Shown here one piece after another: positions 1 through 9,130 of a stretch of 64,000 nt of DNA (position 1 is the first letter of the stretch; every line of letters begins with the position of its first letter). The notes below the pieces were generated by a model that searched no databases, was not told the DNA's origin, and saw only the letters and a list, made by a program, of their open reading frames with translations. Both the position numbers and the translations under genes were made by a program. This stretch comes from Psychroserpens algicola (GTDB taxonomy: Bacteria > Bacteroidota > Bacteroidia > Flavobacteriales > Flavobacteriaceae). The stretch is taken from the NCBI RefSeq assembly GCF_014526325.1, contig NZ_JACNMJ010000001.1, positions 1,339,001 through 1,403,000 of the forward strand, given 5' to 3'.

Positions 1-498
1 GCACTTTACGGAATGTTCGCAGGGATTTACCATTGGTTTCCAAAAATGTTCGGACGTATGTTAAATAAAAACTTAGGGTACTTACACTTCTGGGTCACTG
101 CAATTTGTGCTTATGGCGTATTTTTCCCAATGCACTTTATCGGTATGGCAGGTTTACCAAGACGTTATTATACGAATTCTAATTTCCCATTATTTGACGA
201 TACAGCTAATGCCAATGTTGTTATTACTGTTTTCGCTATTGTTGGTGGTATTTTCCAATTGGTATTTTTATGGAACTTCTTCTCTTCGATGTTCTTCGGA
301 AAGAAAACTGTTCAAAACCCTTGGCGTTCAAATACATTAGAATGGACGGCTCCAGTTAAGCATATTCATGGAAACTGGGAAGGTGAGATTCCTCATGTAC
401 ACCGTTGGGCATACGATTACAGTAAGCCAGGACATGATGATGATTATGTACCTCAAAACATACCTCTCAAAGATGGAGAGGAAGAATTACAACATTAA
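1..498 (+). CDS. Cytochrome c oxidase subunit I, C-terminal part (5' end outside window)
   Basis: The open frame enters from the window edge (codons at 1-12 are in frame before the first ATG at 13), so this is only the last 165 codons. Hydrophobic segments and the motifs WFPKMFGRM, FPMHFIGMAGLPRRY and the soluble tail HGNWEGEIPHVHRWAYDYS match the last transmembrane helices and C-terminal tail of heme-copper oxidase subunit I, the proton-pumping core of the terminal oxidase in the inner membrane. The heme and CuB histidines lie upstream of the window. A strong terminator follows directly. Other oxidase genes lie 43 kb downstream in this window (cyoE, subunits III and IV), not adjacent. Confidence 0.93.
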   Translation, partial: ALYGMFAGIYHWFPKMFGRMLNKNLGYLHFWVTAICAYGVFFPMHFIGMAGLPRRYYTNSNFPLFDDTANANVVITVFAIVGGIFQLVFLWNFFSSMFFGKKTVQNPWRSNTLEWTAPVKHIHGNWEGEIPHVHRWAYDYSKPGHDDDYVPQNIPLKDGEEELQH

Positions 499-517
499 AT
501 TCTTAACAATAATATTG

Positions 518-548
518 AAAAGCCTTTCGTAACTATCGAAAGGCTTTT
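518..548 (+). terminator. Rho-independent terminator after oxidase subunit I
   Basis: A perfect 12-bp stem (518-529 with 537-548) encloses a 7-nt loop and runs into a T tract. It ends the oxidase transcript just before the ruvB promoter box. Confidence 0.9.
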
Positions 549-552
549 TGTT

Positions 553-560
553 TATATTTG
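553..560 (+). promoter_or_regulatory. Bacteroidetes -7 promoter box for ruvB
   Basis: TATATTTG matches the Bacteroidetes -7 consensus TAnnTTTG. I see no clear -33 TTG at the usual distance. The box ends 6 nt before the ruvB ATG, so the transcript would begin at or next to the start codon (leaderless or nearly so). Confidence 0.5.
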
Positions 561-566
561 TGTTAT

Positions 567-1589
567 ATGAACGAGAATTTAGATCCTACAAACGATAATT
601 TTTCACCAGAAGAACTGGACGTAGAAAAAAAGTTGAGACCCCTATCCTTTGACGATTTCACAGGTCAGGATCAAGTGTTAGAAAATCTACAAATATTTGT
701 TCAAGCTGCTAATGGTCGAAGTGAAGCTTTAGACCATACCCTTTTTCATGGTCCTCCAGGATTAGGTAAAACGACATTAGCTCATATTTTAGCGAGTGAA
801 CTGAACGTTGGTATCAAAGTGACCTCAGGTCCGGTTTTAGATAAACCAGGTGATTTAGCAGGTTTACTCACCAATCTTGATGAGCGTGATGTTTTATTTA
901 TTGATGAAATCCATCGTTTAAGTCCGATCGTAGAAGAATATTTATACTCTGCTATGGAAGACTATAAAATAGATATCATGATTGAGTCTGGACCCAACGC
1001 CAGAACCGTTCAAATCAATTTAAACCCATTTACCTTAGTTGGTGCTACAACCCGTTCGGGATTATTAACCTCGCCTATGCGAGCTCGTTTCGGAATTCAA
1101 AGCCGACTTCAATATTATAACACCGAATTATTAACCACAATCGTACAACGAAGTGCTTCAATTTTAGATGTGCCTATTTCTATGGAAGCTGCTGTTGAAA
1201 TCGCAGGTCGTAGTCGTGGAACACCAAGAATAGCTAATGCCTTATTGCGTCGTGTTCGCGATTTTGCGCAAATAAAAGGTAATGGTAGCATTGATATCAA
1301 GATTGCTAAGTTTGCTTTAGAAGCACTCAATGTAGATGCGCATGGTCTTGATGAGATGGATAACAAAATACTGGAAACCATTATCGAAAAGTTTAAAGGC
1401 GGTCCTGTAGGAATTACAACTTTAGCCACTGCTGTAAGTGAAAGCGCCGAAACTATTGAAGAGGTTTATGAGCCTTTTTTAATACAGCAAGGCTTTATCA
1501 TGAGAACACCTCGTGGACGAGAAGTGACCGAGCTAGCCTATAAGCATTTAGGAAAAATTAAAGGTCCGATACAAGGCGGTTTGTTTTAA
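567..1589 (+). CDS. ruvB: Holliday junction branch migration DNA helicase RuvB
   Basis: The 340-residue product is the AAA+ motor that, with RuvA (encoded at 30526), drives branch migration of Holliday junctions. Walker A is GPPGLGKT at residues 62-69, Walker B is FIDEIH around 111-116, the sensor region is GATTRSGLL, and the arginine-finger segment is PMRARFG. The C-terminal winged helix contains TPRGREVT. The length is normal for the family. I choose ATG 567 over an upstream TTG at 558 because that TTG lies inside the -7 promoter box and family members begin MNENLDP-like. ruvB stands alone here between a terminator and the P450 gene. Confidence 0.97.
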   Translation: MNENLDPTNDNFSPEELDVEKKLRPLSFDDFTGQDQVLENLQIFVQAANGRSEALDHTLFHGPPGLGKTTLAHILASELNVGIKVTSGPVLDKPGDLAGLLTNLDERDVLFIDEIHRLSPIVEEYLYSAMEDYKIDIMIESGPNARTVQINLNPFTLVGATTRSGLLTSPMRARFGIQSRLQYYNTELLTTIVQRSASILDVPISMEAAVEIAGRSRGTPRIANALLRRVRDFAQIKGNGSIDIKIAKFALEALNVDAHGLDEMDNKILETIIEKFKGGPVGITTLATAVSESAETIEEVYEPFLIQQGFIMRTPRGREVTELAYKHLGKIKGPIQGGLF

Positions 1590-1596
1590 ATCAACC

Positions 1597-1625
1597 GTCA
1601 TTCTGAACTTGTTTCAGAATCTCAT
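1597..1625. repeat. Short imperfect-palindromic intergenic element
   Basis: TTCTGAA (1601-1607) and TTCAGAA (1613-1619) form a 7-bp inverted repeat around CTTGT, preceded by GTCA and followed by TCTCAT. From general familiarity this resembles a short sequence scattered between genes in Flavobacteriaceae genomes. I see only one copy in this window, so the dispersed-repeat label is inference. Confidence 0.4.
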
Positions 1626-1650
1626 CACAACATATAATGCAATAATTTAG

Positions 1651-2985
1651 ATGCGCACAAACAATGACAATATACCAACAGTTCCTTTAAACCGATTTAT
1701 AAAACACTCACTAGAGATCCTTAAAAACCCTTTACCTTTTCATCATAAAAATTTTACAGAACAAGGTGATGTTTTTAAACTAAAAATTGGATGGAATACG
1801 AGTGTGTTTTTTTGTAGAGATGCAGCTTTTGCTGAATATGTACTTCAGAAAAATCAAAAAAACTATGTAAAATCCAAAATTCAAACCGAAGATTTGGTTA
1901 AATATGTTGGTAAAGGTTTATTAACTTCAGAAGGCGACCATTGGAAAAAACAACGAAAACTCATTCAGCCAGCATTTCATAAAAAACAACTTCAGAACTT
2001 ATTAGAATCTATCCAAAGTGCTATTCTTTCAGAATATAATCGCATCGAGGAAAATACTGTTATTGATATATTTCCTATTCTAAATGATTTGGCGTTTCAA
2101 ACCGTTGTAAAATCATTATTCAGTAGTGCTGCTAATCAAAATGATATAAATAGGCTTCAATATATTACCGAAGCGGCTCAAAAAATGATGGTTAAAGAAC
2201 TGCGCCAACCCTATTTAGGCTGGTGGTTTAAAGCAAGTGGTAAGATTGAAAAGCATATTGCTTTAACACGGGAAGCACGTGATATTTTAAAGCGTATAGT
2301 TAATGAAAGACGACTGTCAAAGGCTAGAGAAAATGATTTATTAGATATGCTCTTAGATGCACGATATGATGATGGTAACCCGATGGATGAAGAGCAACTT
2401 ATTGATGAGATTCTCATTTTATTTACGGCTGGACATGAAACTACGTCAAACTCTCTGACGTTTACTTGTCAACTTTTAGCATTGCATCCCCAATGGCAGG
2501 AGCAGATTTTTAAAGAATTTTCAGATGTAAAAAAGGAAACAACCGATTTAATGGCTGTTGTAATGGCTTCTAAAGTTTGTCAGCAGGTCATTGAAGAATC
2601 AATGCGTTTATATCCACCAGCATATTTTATTGACCGTGTGAATATTTCAGATGATAATTTTAATGGGATGCATTTTGATGCCGGATCAAACTTGTTGTTT
2701 TCGGTATATGAAATACACCGACACCCAGAGTTATGGAAGCAACCTAACACTTTTTTACCTGAGCGTTTTGCCGAAGGAGGCCGGAAATTTTCATCTCAGT
2801 ATTTTCCTTTTGGAGCAGGTCCGAGAAAATGTATTGGAAATAACTTCGCTATGTTTGAGATGATTATTGCTGTAACAGAGTTAGTGTCTAAATTTAAAAT
2901 CTATCCAGATTTTGAAGTGATCGATATCACTCCCTTAATTACATTAAAACCTAAAAATGCGTTTCTGAAGTTTGTAAAGCGATAA
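1651..2985 (+). CDS. Cytochrome P450
   Basis: This 444-residue protein has all the P450 hallmarks. The I-helix oxygen-activation motif AGHETT is at residues 260-265, the K-helix ExxR is in EESMR near 316-319, the PERF-like segment LPERF is near 369-373, and the heme loop FPFGAGPRKCIG spans 385-396 with Cys394 as the thiolate ligand. It would be a monooxygenase, soluble or peripheral; there is no signal peptide or N-terminal anchor. The substrate cannot be read from the sequence; the overall shape resembles the CYP102/CYP4-like fatty-acid-type class. No ferredoxin or reductase gene is adjacent, so electrons must come from a partner encoded elsewhere. Confidence 0.95.
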   Translation: MRTNNDNIPTVPLNRFIKHSLEILKNPLPFHHKNFTEQGDVFKLKIGWNTSVFFCRDAAFAEYVLQKNQKNYVKSKIQTEDLVKYVGKGLLTSEGDHWKKQRKLIQPAFHKKQLQNLLESIQSAILSEYNRIEENTVIDIFPILNDLAFQTVVKSLFSSAANQNDINRLQYITEAAQKMMVKELRQPYLGWWFKASGKIEKHIALTREARDILKRIVNERRLSKARENDLLDMLLDARYDDGNPMDEEQLIDEILILFTAGHETTSNSLTFTCQLLALHPQWQEQIFKEFSDVKKETTDLMAVVMASKVCQQVIEESMRLYPPAYFIDRVNISDDNFNGMHFDAGSNLLFSVYEIHRHPELWKQPNTFLPERFAEGGRKFSSQYFPFGAGPRKCIGNNFAMFEMIIAVTELVSKFKIYPDFEVIDITPLITLKPKNAFLKFVKR

Positions 2986-3127
2986 CACTTATAAATCGCT
3001 GAACTTCAAAAACTAACACTTCATCTGAATAATTATTATCTAAACTAAAAAAAAGAGTATTTGGTCTATTTTTTTTATTGTGATATAAAATTTTGCCTAC
3101 TTTTCAACCACCAATTAACCAATCATT

Positions 3128-4468
3128 ATGAAAACCTTCCATTATTCAGCATACGTTGTCGGATTTATGACTTTATTCATGTCATGTGCTTCAGACGATG
3201 ATAATTATGTGCCACTTCCATCCCAAAATATTTTAGAAAATAGAATTATAGAGCTTTATGGATCTAAAGACGCTTTAATTCAACCATTAGCAACTGATTT
3301 TAATTTGATACCTAATGATGCAAATAATCCAATTACAGCAGCTAAAGTTGAACTAGGTAAGTTTCTGTTTCACGAAACAGGCTTAGCAACCAATCCGAGT
3401 ATGGACGAAGGTATGCATACTTATTCGTGTGCAAGTTGTCATCATGCCCAGGCTGGTTTTCAGAGTGGAATCTTACAAGGAATTGGAGAAGGAGGAATGG
3501 GTTTTGGTATTAATGGAGAAGGACGATTTAAAAACGGAATGTATTTAGAAACCGATTTAGACGTACAACCAATAAGAACACCAAGTGCTCTCAATGTGGC
3601 TTATCAAGATGTCATGCTTTGGAATGGTCAATTTGGTGGTACAGGAACCAATCAAGGAACCGAAGCTAATTGGACTGTTGGTACACCTAAAGAAGTCAAC
3701 AATTTAGGTTTTGAAGGCGTAGAAATTCAAGCAATAGCTGGATTGGATGTGCATAGGTTGGTGATTGATGAGGCATTTATTTTGAGCTCAGATTATAAAG
3801 ATATGTTTGATGAAGCGTTTCCAGATGTGGATGTTTCAGAGCGTTATACAAAAGTAAATGCAGGACTAGCTATCGCAGCTTATGAGCGTACCTTATTACC
3901 AAATCAAGCGCCTTTTCAGCAATGGTTAAATGGAAATACATCAGCTTTAAACGAACAAGAAACAGAAGGCGCCTTATTATTTTTTGACGAAGCAAAATGT
4001 TATTCTTGCCATTCAGGACCAGCTTTAAACGGCATGGATTTTTATGCTTTAGGTCTGAATGATTTGGCTGGTGAAAATGTGCTTACACCTATTGATGATG
4101 CCACACGACGTGGACGTGGAGGGTTTACAGGAAATTCAGAAGATGATTTTAAATTTAAAACACCTCAGTTATACAATTTAAAAGATGTTGCATTTTTCGG
4201 ACATGGTGGTAGCCTCCACTCTATAGAAGAGGTGGTTCGTTATAAAAATAATGCGGTTGCTGAAAATCAAGATGTACCAGCAACTCAATTATCACCATTA
4301 TTTGAGCCCTTAAACCTTTCAGATGACGAGATTGATGCTATTACTGCCTTTTTAGAGAACGCTTTATACGATAGTAATTTGCAACGTTATGTTCCTGATG
4401 CTCTACCAACAGGGTATTGCTTCCCTAATGCAGATACGATGTCATCTCAAGATATGGGATGTGACTAA
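3128..4468 (+). CDS. Di-heme cytochrome c peroxidase / MauG-family lipoprotein
   Basis: The 446-residue protein starts with a hydrophobic signal ending in a lipobox-like FMSC (Cys20), so it is probably a lipoprotein. Two CxxCH heme-attachment motifs are visible, CASCH at 101-105 and CYSCH at 291-295, the arrangement of bacterial di-heme peroxidases (CCP/MauG superfamily) that reduce periplasmic peroxide or oxidise protein or small-molecule substrates. The region TPSALNVAYQ and the KTPQLYNLKDVAFFGHGGS stretch are typical of the family. It stands alone between the P450 and queG genes. Whether it is a true peroxidase or a MauG-like oxidase cannot be told from sequence alone. Confidence 0.9.
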   Translation: MKTFHYSAYVVGFMTLFMSCASDDDNYVPLPSQNILENRIIELYGSKDALIQPLATDFNLIPNDANNPITAAKVELGKFLFHETGLATNPSMDEGMHTYSCASCHHAQAGFQSGILQGIGEGGMGFGINGEGRFKNGMYLETDLDVQPIRTPSALNVAYQDVMLWNGQFGGTGTNQGTEANWTVGTPKEVNNLGFEGVEIQAIAGLDVHRLVIDEAFILSSDYKDMFDEAFPDVDVSERYTKVNAGLAIAAYERTLLPNQAPFQQWLNGNTSALNEQETEGALLFFDEAKCYSCHSGPALNGMDFYALGLNDLAGENVLTPIDDATRRGRGGFTGNSEDDFKFKTPQLYNLKDVAFFGHGGSLHSIEEVVRYKNNAVAENQDVPATQLSPLFEPLNLSDDEIDAITAFLENALYDSNLQRYVPDALPTGYCFPNADTMSSQDMGCD

Positions 4469-4519
4469 TGAATTCTATTTTAGATGTGTAGAAAACGCTT
4501 TATTCTACTTCAGATGTTT

Positions 4520-4527
4520 TAAATTTG
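4520..4527 (+). promoter_or_regulatory. -7 promoter box overlapping the apparent queG start
   Basis: TAAATTTG fits TAnnTTTG and overlaps the TTG codon at 4525. If it is used, transcription would begin near 4531, which is a GTG codon in frame, pointing to a leaderless queG message. No convincing -33 TTG is seen. Confidence 0.4.
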
Positions 4528-4530
4528 AGG

Positions 4531-5451
4531 GTGAATAAAACGCAAAAATCTCAATTTATTAAATCTGAAGCCAAACGCCTCGGGTTTCTGTCTTGTGGTA
4601 TTAGTAAAGCTCAGTTTTTAGAAGAGGAAGCACCTCGCCTCGAAAAATGGCTGAAGAATAATGCTCATGGTGAGATGCGTTATATGGAAAATCATTTTGA
4701 TAAACGCCTTGATCCCACAAAACTTGTAGAAGGTTCTAAAAGTGTCGTGTCATTATTACTAAATTATTATCCTTCGGAAATTCAAAACCCTGAATCCTAT
4801 AAGCTTTCTAAATATGCTTATGGAACCGACTATCACTTTGTCATTAAAGATAAATTGAAATCCTTATTACAGGTTATCCAGGATGAAATTGGAGATGTGC
4901 ATGGTCGTGCCTTTGTGGATTCGGCTCCCGTTTTGGATAAAGCATGGGCTGCAAAATCAGGATTGGGTTGGATTGGTAAACACAGCAATCTACTGACGCA
5001 GCAAATAGGATCGTTCTATTTTATTGCCGAATTAATTATTGATCTCGAATTGGAATACGACCACGCTACGACTGACCACTGCGGAACCTGTACGGCTTGT
5101 ATAGATGCTTGTCCTACACAAGCTATTACAGAACCTTATGTCGTTGATGGTAGCAAATGCATCTCGTATTTTACTATAGAACTCAAAGAAAATATTCCTT
5201 CAGAGTTTAAAGGTCAGTTTGATGACTGGATGTTTGGTTGTGATGTGTGTCAGGATGTTTGTCCGTGGAATCGTTTTTCAAAAGCGCATAGCGAGCCTTT
5301 ATTTAATCCACATCCCGATTTATTATCGATGACCAAGAAAGACTGGGATGAAATTACAGAAGATACTTTTAGAAAGGTGTTTAAAAAATCGGCAGTAAAA
5401 CGCACAAAATTTGAAGGTTTACAACGTAATATTACTTTTTTAAAACACTAA
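4531..5451 (+). CDS. queG: Epoxyqueuosine reductase QueG
   Basis: This cytoplasmic enzyme performs the last step of queuosine synthesis in tRNA, reducing epoxyqueuosine with cobalamin and two [4Fe-4S] clusters. The N-terminal half has [15 protein letters not shown] and [13 protein letters not shown], which carries the conserved catalytic-region Asp. The ferredoxin part shows two cluster motifs, [12 protein letters not shown] and [11 protein letters not shown]. The length is about 306 residues, normal for the family. No ATG is near the N-terminus; the frame can start at TTG 4525 or GTG 4531. I prefer GTG because the TTG is part of a promoter box, but this is not certain. Its 3' end overlaps the convergent protease gene by 20 bp. 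Confidence 0.95.
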   Translation: MNKTQKSQFIKSEAKRLGFLSCGISKAQFLEEEAPRLEKWLKNNAHGEMRYMENHFDKRLDPTKLVEGSKSVVSLLLNYYPSEIQNPESYKLSKYAYGTDYHFVIKDKLKSLLQVIQDEIGDVHGRAFVDSAPVLDKAWAAKSGLGWIGKHSNLLTQQIGSFYFIAELIIDLELEYDHATTDHCGTCTACIDACPTQAITEPYVVDGSKCISYFTIELKENIPSEFKGQFDDWMFGCDVCQDVCPWNRFSKAHSEPLFNPHPDLLSMTKKDWDEITEDTFRKVFKKSAVKRTKFEGLQRNITFLKH

Positions 5452-7084
5452 TTTGATTAGTAATACTATCGGCCATTATAAAGGCATTATATGCATTAAT
5501 TATTTTTCCAGATTTTGATAATTCATAAAAAGGAGTGTCTATTTCCTTTTCATTTTCTGATAGAATTTTAATTCGATAGGGAAACTCAACACCTGAATCC
5601 ATAATAATATGTTTGACTTGTGAAGCCGTTAAATCGGGATAATAGGCAAAAAGTAATGCTGCTACTTTTGATGCTACAGCCGAAGCCAAAGATGTACCAC
5701 TATCGAAACTATAATTATTTCTAGGATAAGTGGTATATACGCTATCTCCAGGAGAGAAAATATCAACATTAATTTTACCGTAATTACTAAATGTTGATAG
5801 TTTTGAATTTAAGTGGTGAGAACTAGCACCAACATACAAGAAATTATCACAAAACTCATTGGTTTCATGATAACTGTCATTAGGATAAATATGTGAATTT
5901 ATATCAATATTCACAGCGTCATTTCCTGATGCTGATACGATTAAAACGTTGTGTTTTTCTGCATATAAAAAGGCGTCTTTAAGCCATTCCGAATGTAAGG
6001 AGAATGCTTTTCCAAAACTCATGTTAATTACTTTCGCTCCTTGATTAACAGCATATTTAATTCCTAGGGCTATATCTTTATCATGAGTGCTGCCACCATT
6101 CGGTAAAATAGAGACGGGAAGGATTTTAATTAAGTTTTTATCTGAGCTTGATTCACTTGAATTGGTTATCATTCCGACAACTCTTGTTCCGTGAGTAAAT
6201 GTGTCTAGATGGTCGTATGTTTTATTATTTCCGTAGATAGTATCGTTAAGGTTATTAGGATCATCACCAACTATAGTTCTAGGAAAATAGGATAGGTTTA
6301 ATTTTTTATGATAGGTGTCCTTTTGGTCTTGGTTATACCTGGTCATATTTTTATCAGAATCGTTGTATTGAATGATAAGTTTTATTTCTTCGACATATTT
6401 CGATAATCCATTACCAACCGTATCTATAGAATTTAGGATATCTAATGAGTAATTATATTCTGGGAAATAAGATTTTAATGCGTCACGAGCTTCTAAATAG
6501 AAATTGAAAATTTTATTAGATTGTTCTAATGAAGCCTTCGAAGAGATTAGGCTCGTTCTTAATTTTTCCTTAGCTCTTTTATATTCAGGATTATTGAAAA
6601 TGGTATCACTTACAACTCCGTTTAAAACTTGTGTTTCAAAGGTTCTAATGATTCTAACATATTCAAAATTTTCGATAATTACAGTTTCACCTTTTGTATT
6701 TCCTAAGAAGTTCCAACCATGAACATCATCGATATAACCATTAGCATCGTCATCGATATGATTATCTGGAATTTCATTTGGGTTAGTCCAGATTTGTGTT
6801 TTGAAGGCCTCATGATGAATGTCAACTTTAGTATCAAGTACGGCAACAATAACTGTTTCTCCTGTTGTATTTTTTAAGATAGTATTATAGGCTTTTTCTA
6901 AACTTATTCCAGGAATCGTATCTGCAATAATATCTTTTAAATGCCAATCTTTGATTGTAGTAATTTTCGAATGTATTGAAATACTATCTTGATAGGGATT
7001 TTCGATTTTTAATAATGGCAAATTTTCATTTGAGTTACAGCTCAAGAAAAAAAAGAATATAATAAGGCTAGATAGCTGTCGCAT
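5432..7084 (-). CDS. Subtilisin-like (S8) serine protease, lipoprotein; candidate RiPP leader/processing protease
   Basis: The 550-residue product begins with a hydrophobic signal and lipobox FLSC (Cys16), so it should be an envelope lipoprotein. The S8 triad is complete: Asp84 (VLDTKVD), His298 (THGT) and Ser465 (SGTSLAS), with the oxyanion Asn388 (SASGND). About 210 residues separate Asp and His, far more than in a minimal subtilisin, giving a large insert of unknown role. I use ATG 7084 because the in-frame upstream ATG at 7114 lies in a hairpin and would spoil the signal peptide. It follows the lanthipeptide-type precursor on the same strand, as LanP proteases do, so a role in maturing or degrading that peptide is inferred. 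Degradation or self-protection is an alternative. Confidence 0.85.
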   Translation of the reverse strand: MRQLSSLIIFFFFLSCNSNENLPLLKIENPYQDSISIHSKITTIKDWHLKDIIADTIPGISLEKAYNTILKNTTGETVIVAVLDTKVDIHHEAFKTQIWTNPNEIPDNHIDDDANGYIDDVHGWNFLGNTKGETVIIENFEYVRIIRTFETQVLNGVVSDTIFNNPEYKRAKEKLRTSLISSKASLEQSNKIFNFYLEARDALKSYFPEYNYSLDILNSIDTVGNGLSKYVEEIKLIIQYNDSDKNMTRYNQDQKDTYHKKLNLSYFPRTIVGDDPNNLNDTIYGNNKTYDHLDTFTHGTRVVGMITNSSESSSDKNLIKILPVSILPNGGSTHDKDIALGIKYAVNQGAKVINMSFGKAFSLHSEWLKDAFLYAEKHNVLIVSASGNDAVNIDINSHIYPNDSYHETNEFCDNFLYVGASSHHLNSKLSTFSNYGKINVDIFSPGDSVYTTYPRNNYSFDSGTSLASAVASKVAALLFAYYPDLTASQVKHIIMDSGVEFPYRIKILSENEKEIDTPFYELSKSGKIINAYNAFIMADSITNQISVLKK

Positions 7085-7109
7085 GATTATGATACAATAA
7101 GTTATTATA

Positions 7110-7141
7110 AACAAAAAGGTCCTTTACAAGACCTTTTTGTT
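7110..7141 (-). terminator. Hairpin between precursor and protease (terminator or attenuator)
   Basis: A perfect 12-bp stem (7110-7121 with 7130-7141) with an 8-nt loop and T-rich flanks lies just after the precursor stop and before the protease start on the minus strand. It could end most precursor transcripts while allowing limited read-through into the protease gene. Confidence 0.75.
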
Positions 7142-7160
7142 TATTTCTATCATTGATAGA

Positions 7161-7334
7161 TTAATTATTGTCGTTACTTATTGCACATGTTGCACTTGGA
7201 GGAATGCATGCTCTTGTAGATAAGGTTATTGTTCTATGGTCATCATCTGCATTACCACCAATAACGTTTGATAAATTGTTTAATTTAGAAATTTTGAATT
7301 TTTCGATTAATAGTTTTTTGTTGGCATTTTTCAT
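7161..7334 (-). CDS. Lanthipeptide-type RiPP precursor peptide with double-glycine leader
   Basis: The likely product is 57 residues, starting at ATG 7334; an in-frame ATG at 7370 would add 12 residues. The leader is charged and ends LSNVIGG, a classic GG cleavage site after residue 27. The 30-residue core begins NADDDHR and holds seven Ser/Thr and two Cys (core positions 16 and 23). Ser12/Thr13 precede Cys16 and Ser20 precedes Cys23, the N-to-C order needed for lanthionine rings. It sits in the same strand group as the split dehydratase. Dehydration is inferred from context; ring formation is less sure because no cyclase is visible. Confidence 0.8.
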   Translation of the reverse strand: MKNANKKLLIEKFKISKLNNLSNVIGGNADDDHRTITLSTRACIPPSATCAISNDNN

Positions 7335-7444
7335 AATAGTATTGATTTTGTTAAAATTGATTTGATTCAAATAAATAACAATATGAGTTGTAATACAAGT
7401 AAAACAAGGGCCTTTCAGTCGGAATTCATGAATCTAGAGACAAT

Positions 7445-9130
7445 TTACTTGTTTAATTGTCTTAAAAAGAAGGATGGCTTAAGTCCGGTTGATTTATGAA
7501 AAGCCTTTGAGAAGGATTCTGCAGAATTAAAGCCGACCTCATTTCCTATAGCTTTAATGGTATAATTTCTAAAGACATTTTCGTGCTGTAATTTATGAAC
7601 AGCATAGTCAATTCGTAAATCATTCAAATAATTTGAGAAATTTTTGTTTTTATAATGATTTACAATTTTCGAAAGGTATTTTGAATTGGTTTCAAAATCT
7701 TTTGCTAATGAGTTTAAGGTTAAATTAGAATTTATGAAGTCATTATTTTTTTCAAAGGTTTCTAATTTCAAAAGTATATCGTCAATAACATCTGAGTTGA
7801 TATTCAAATTAATAGTATCATCAGATTTGATTTGTATTGGAGTATTCTCAATGTCTTTGTTTTTATTGAATAATGACTCAAACTTTCTTTTATTTTTTTT
7901 ATTCTCGTTAAAGTAATAGATAACAACAATGACTAGTATAATAAGAACTATAGCTGCAGTTGAAAGGTATTTTTTTGATATCTGATTTTTATCATTTATC
8001 GTATTGATAATCCTTTCTTTCTCTACAAGTAATTTTGGTGTATCATATTCCTTGAACATGGTTTTAGATAACCGTTTATAGTTTTTTGTCAATACACTGT
8101 CAATACCTAGTAATCGATTTACATAAACAAGTTCATTAGTTTCATCTTTATTCTTTTTATGATAATTAATTAGCAATTCATAACCTTTTCTAGTATTTGG
8201 ATGGACATCATTAATTTTAATGAACATACTATCCATCTTTTTTAGATTGTTAATAGCGGCTTCTTCATTATTTAAATATGAATAATTTGCACCTAAATAA
8301 TAGTAACAAAACTGAAGGTTATGATAGTCTTCAATGGTGTTTAAATAAGGAATCGCTTTGTTGATATTATGTATACTGCTGATGTATTCTTTTTTCTGTA
8401 AATCAATAGCACCTTCATTAAGGAGGTAGTAAGAAAATAAATCTTTATTAGCAACTGTGTCTATTTTCTTAATTAATAAGTTGTTGTAATGGGATGAAGA
8501 ATCTGTTTTTTTTAAATTGATATAAGCGTCTACTATCGATGGAAGTATATTCAACGCATAAACAGCATCTTCCTCTTGAACATAATAATTGTAAGCTTTT
8601 TTAAATAATTTTACAGAAGCCTCATATTCACCTATTCGGTTTTTAATAATTCCAATATTATAATCAGCTTGAAGGTCTAACTCGTAATCAAAATCTTGAT
8701 TGCTATTTAATTTTTTGACTTTTAAGAAATCTTCTAGAGCTTTATCATAACTATTCATATTATAATAGGCGATTCCTCTTAAGTAATAAGCGTTAATAAA
8801 ATTACTTCTATAAGCGGGTTTATTTGAAATGCTGATAATGCTATCTGCAAATTTTATTTTATGTTCTTCTAATTTTGAATAGAAAATAGCAAAGCTGTAA
8901 GATCTGATGAGTTGTAAAGTGTCATTTTCTTTTTTTGCTTTTTTAGTGAAAGCATTGATATATTTAAAAAGCAATTGCGGATTATCTTGATGTTTTGAAA
9001 TATTGTCAACAATAGCTTCATAATCTAATTTTGAAAAAGGCGTATTTGTAGAACCCGATGATGATTTTTGAGCATAAAGTTCCATGCTTAATACCATACA
9101 TATGATAATTGGAACTATAAACCTACGCAT
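7445..9130 (-). CDS. TPR-containing membrane regulator with C-terminal AraC-type DNA-binding domain
   Basis: The 561-residue protein has an N-terminal signal-like hydrophobic segment (to about residue 20), a roughly 350-residue TPR-like helical region predicted to be periplasmic, one transmembrane segment near residues 391-411 (STAAIVLIILVIVVIYYF), and a cytoplasmic C-terminal AraC helix-turn-helix pair (SLAKDFETNSKYLSKIV, then IGNEVGFNSAESFSKAFHK). This layout is a one-protein transmembrane regulator common in Flavobacteriia. Its start overlaps the upstream LanB C-terminal gene by 8 bp, so it is co-transcribed with the lanthipeptide enzymes and probably controls this locus in response to an envelope or peptide signal. 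The signal is unknown. Confidence 0.88.
   Translation of the reverse strand: MRRFIVPIIICMVLSMELYAQKSSSGSTNTPFSKLDYEAIVDNISKHQDNPQLLFKYINAFTKKAKKENDTLQLIRSYSFAIFYSKLEEHKIKFADSIISISNKPAYRSNFINAYYLRGIAYYNMNSYDKALEDFLKVKKLNSNQDFDYELDLQADYNIGIIKNRIGEYEASVKLFKKAYNYYVQEEDAVYALNILPSIVDAYINLKKTDSSSHYNNLLIKKIDTVANKDLFSYYLLNEGAIDLQKKEYISSIHNINKAIPYLNTIEDYHNLQFCYYYLGANYSYLNNEEAAINNLKKMDSMFIKINDVHPNTRKGYELLINYHKKNKDETNELVYVNRLLGIDSVLTKNYKRLSKTMFKEYDTPKLLVEKERIINTINDKNQISKKYLSTAAIVLIILVIVVIYYFNENKKNKRKFESLFNKNKDIENTPIQIKSDDTINLNINSDVIDDILLKLETFEKNNDFINSNLTLNSLAKDFETNSKYLSKIVNHYKNKNFSNYLNDLRIDYAVHKLQHENVFRNYTIKAIGNEVGFNSAESFSKAFHKSTGLKPSFFLRQLNK

Noticed and set aside
7168..7365. Plus-strand hydrophobic frame opposite the lanthipeptide-type precursor
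   Set aside because: It is antisense to the precursor, whose GG leader and Ser/Thr/Cys core make the minus strand the coding one.
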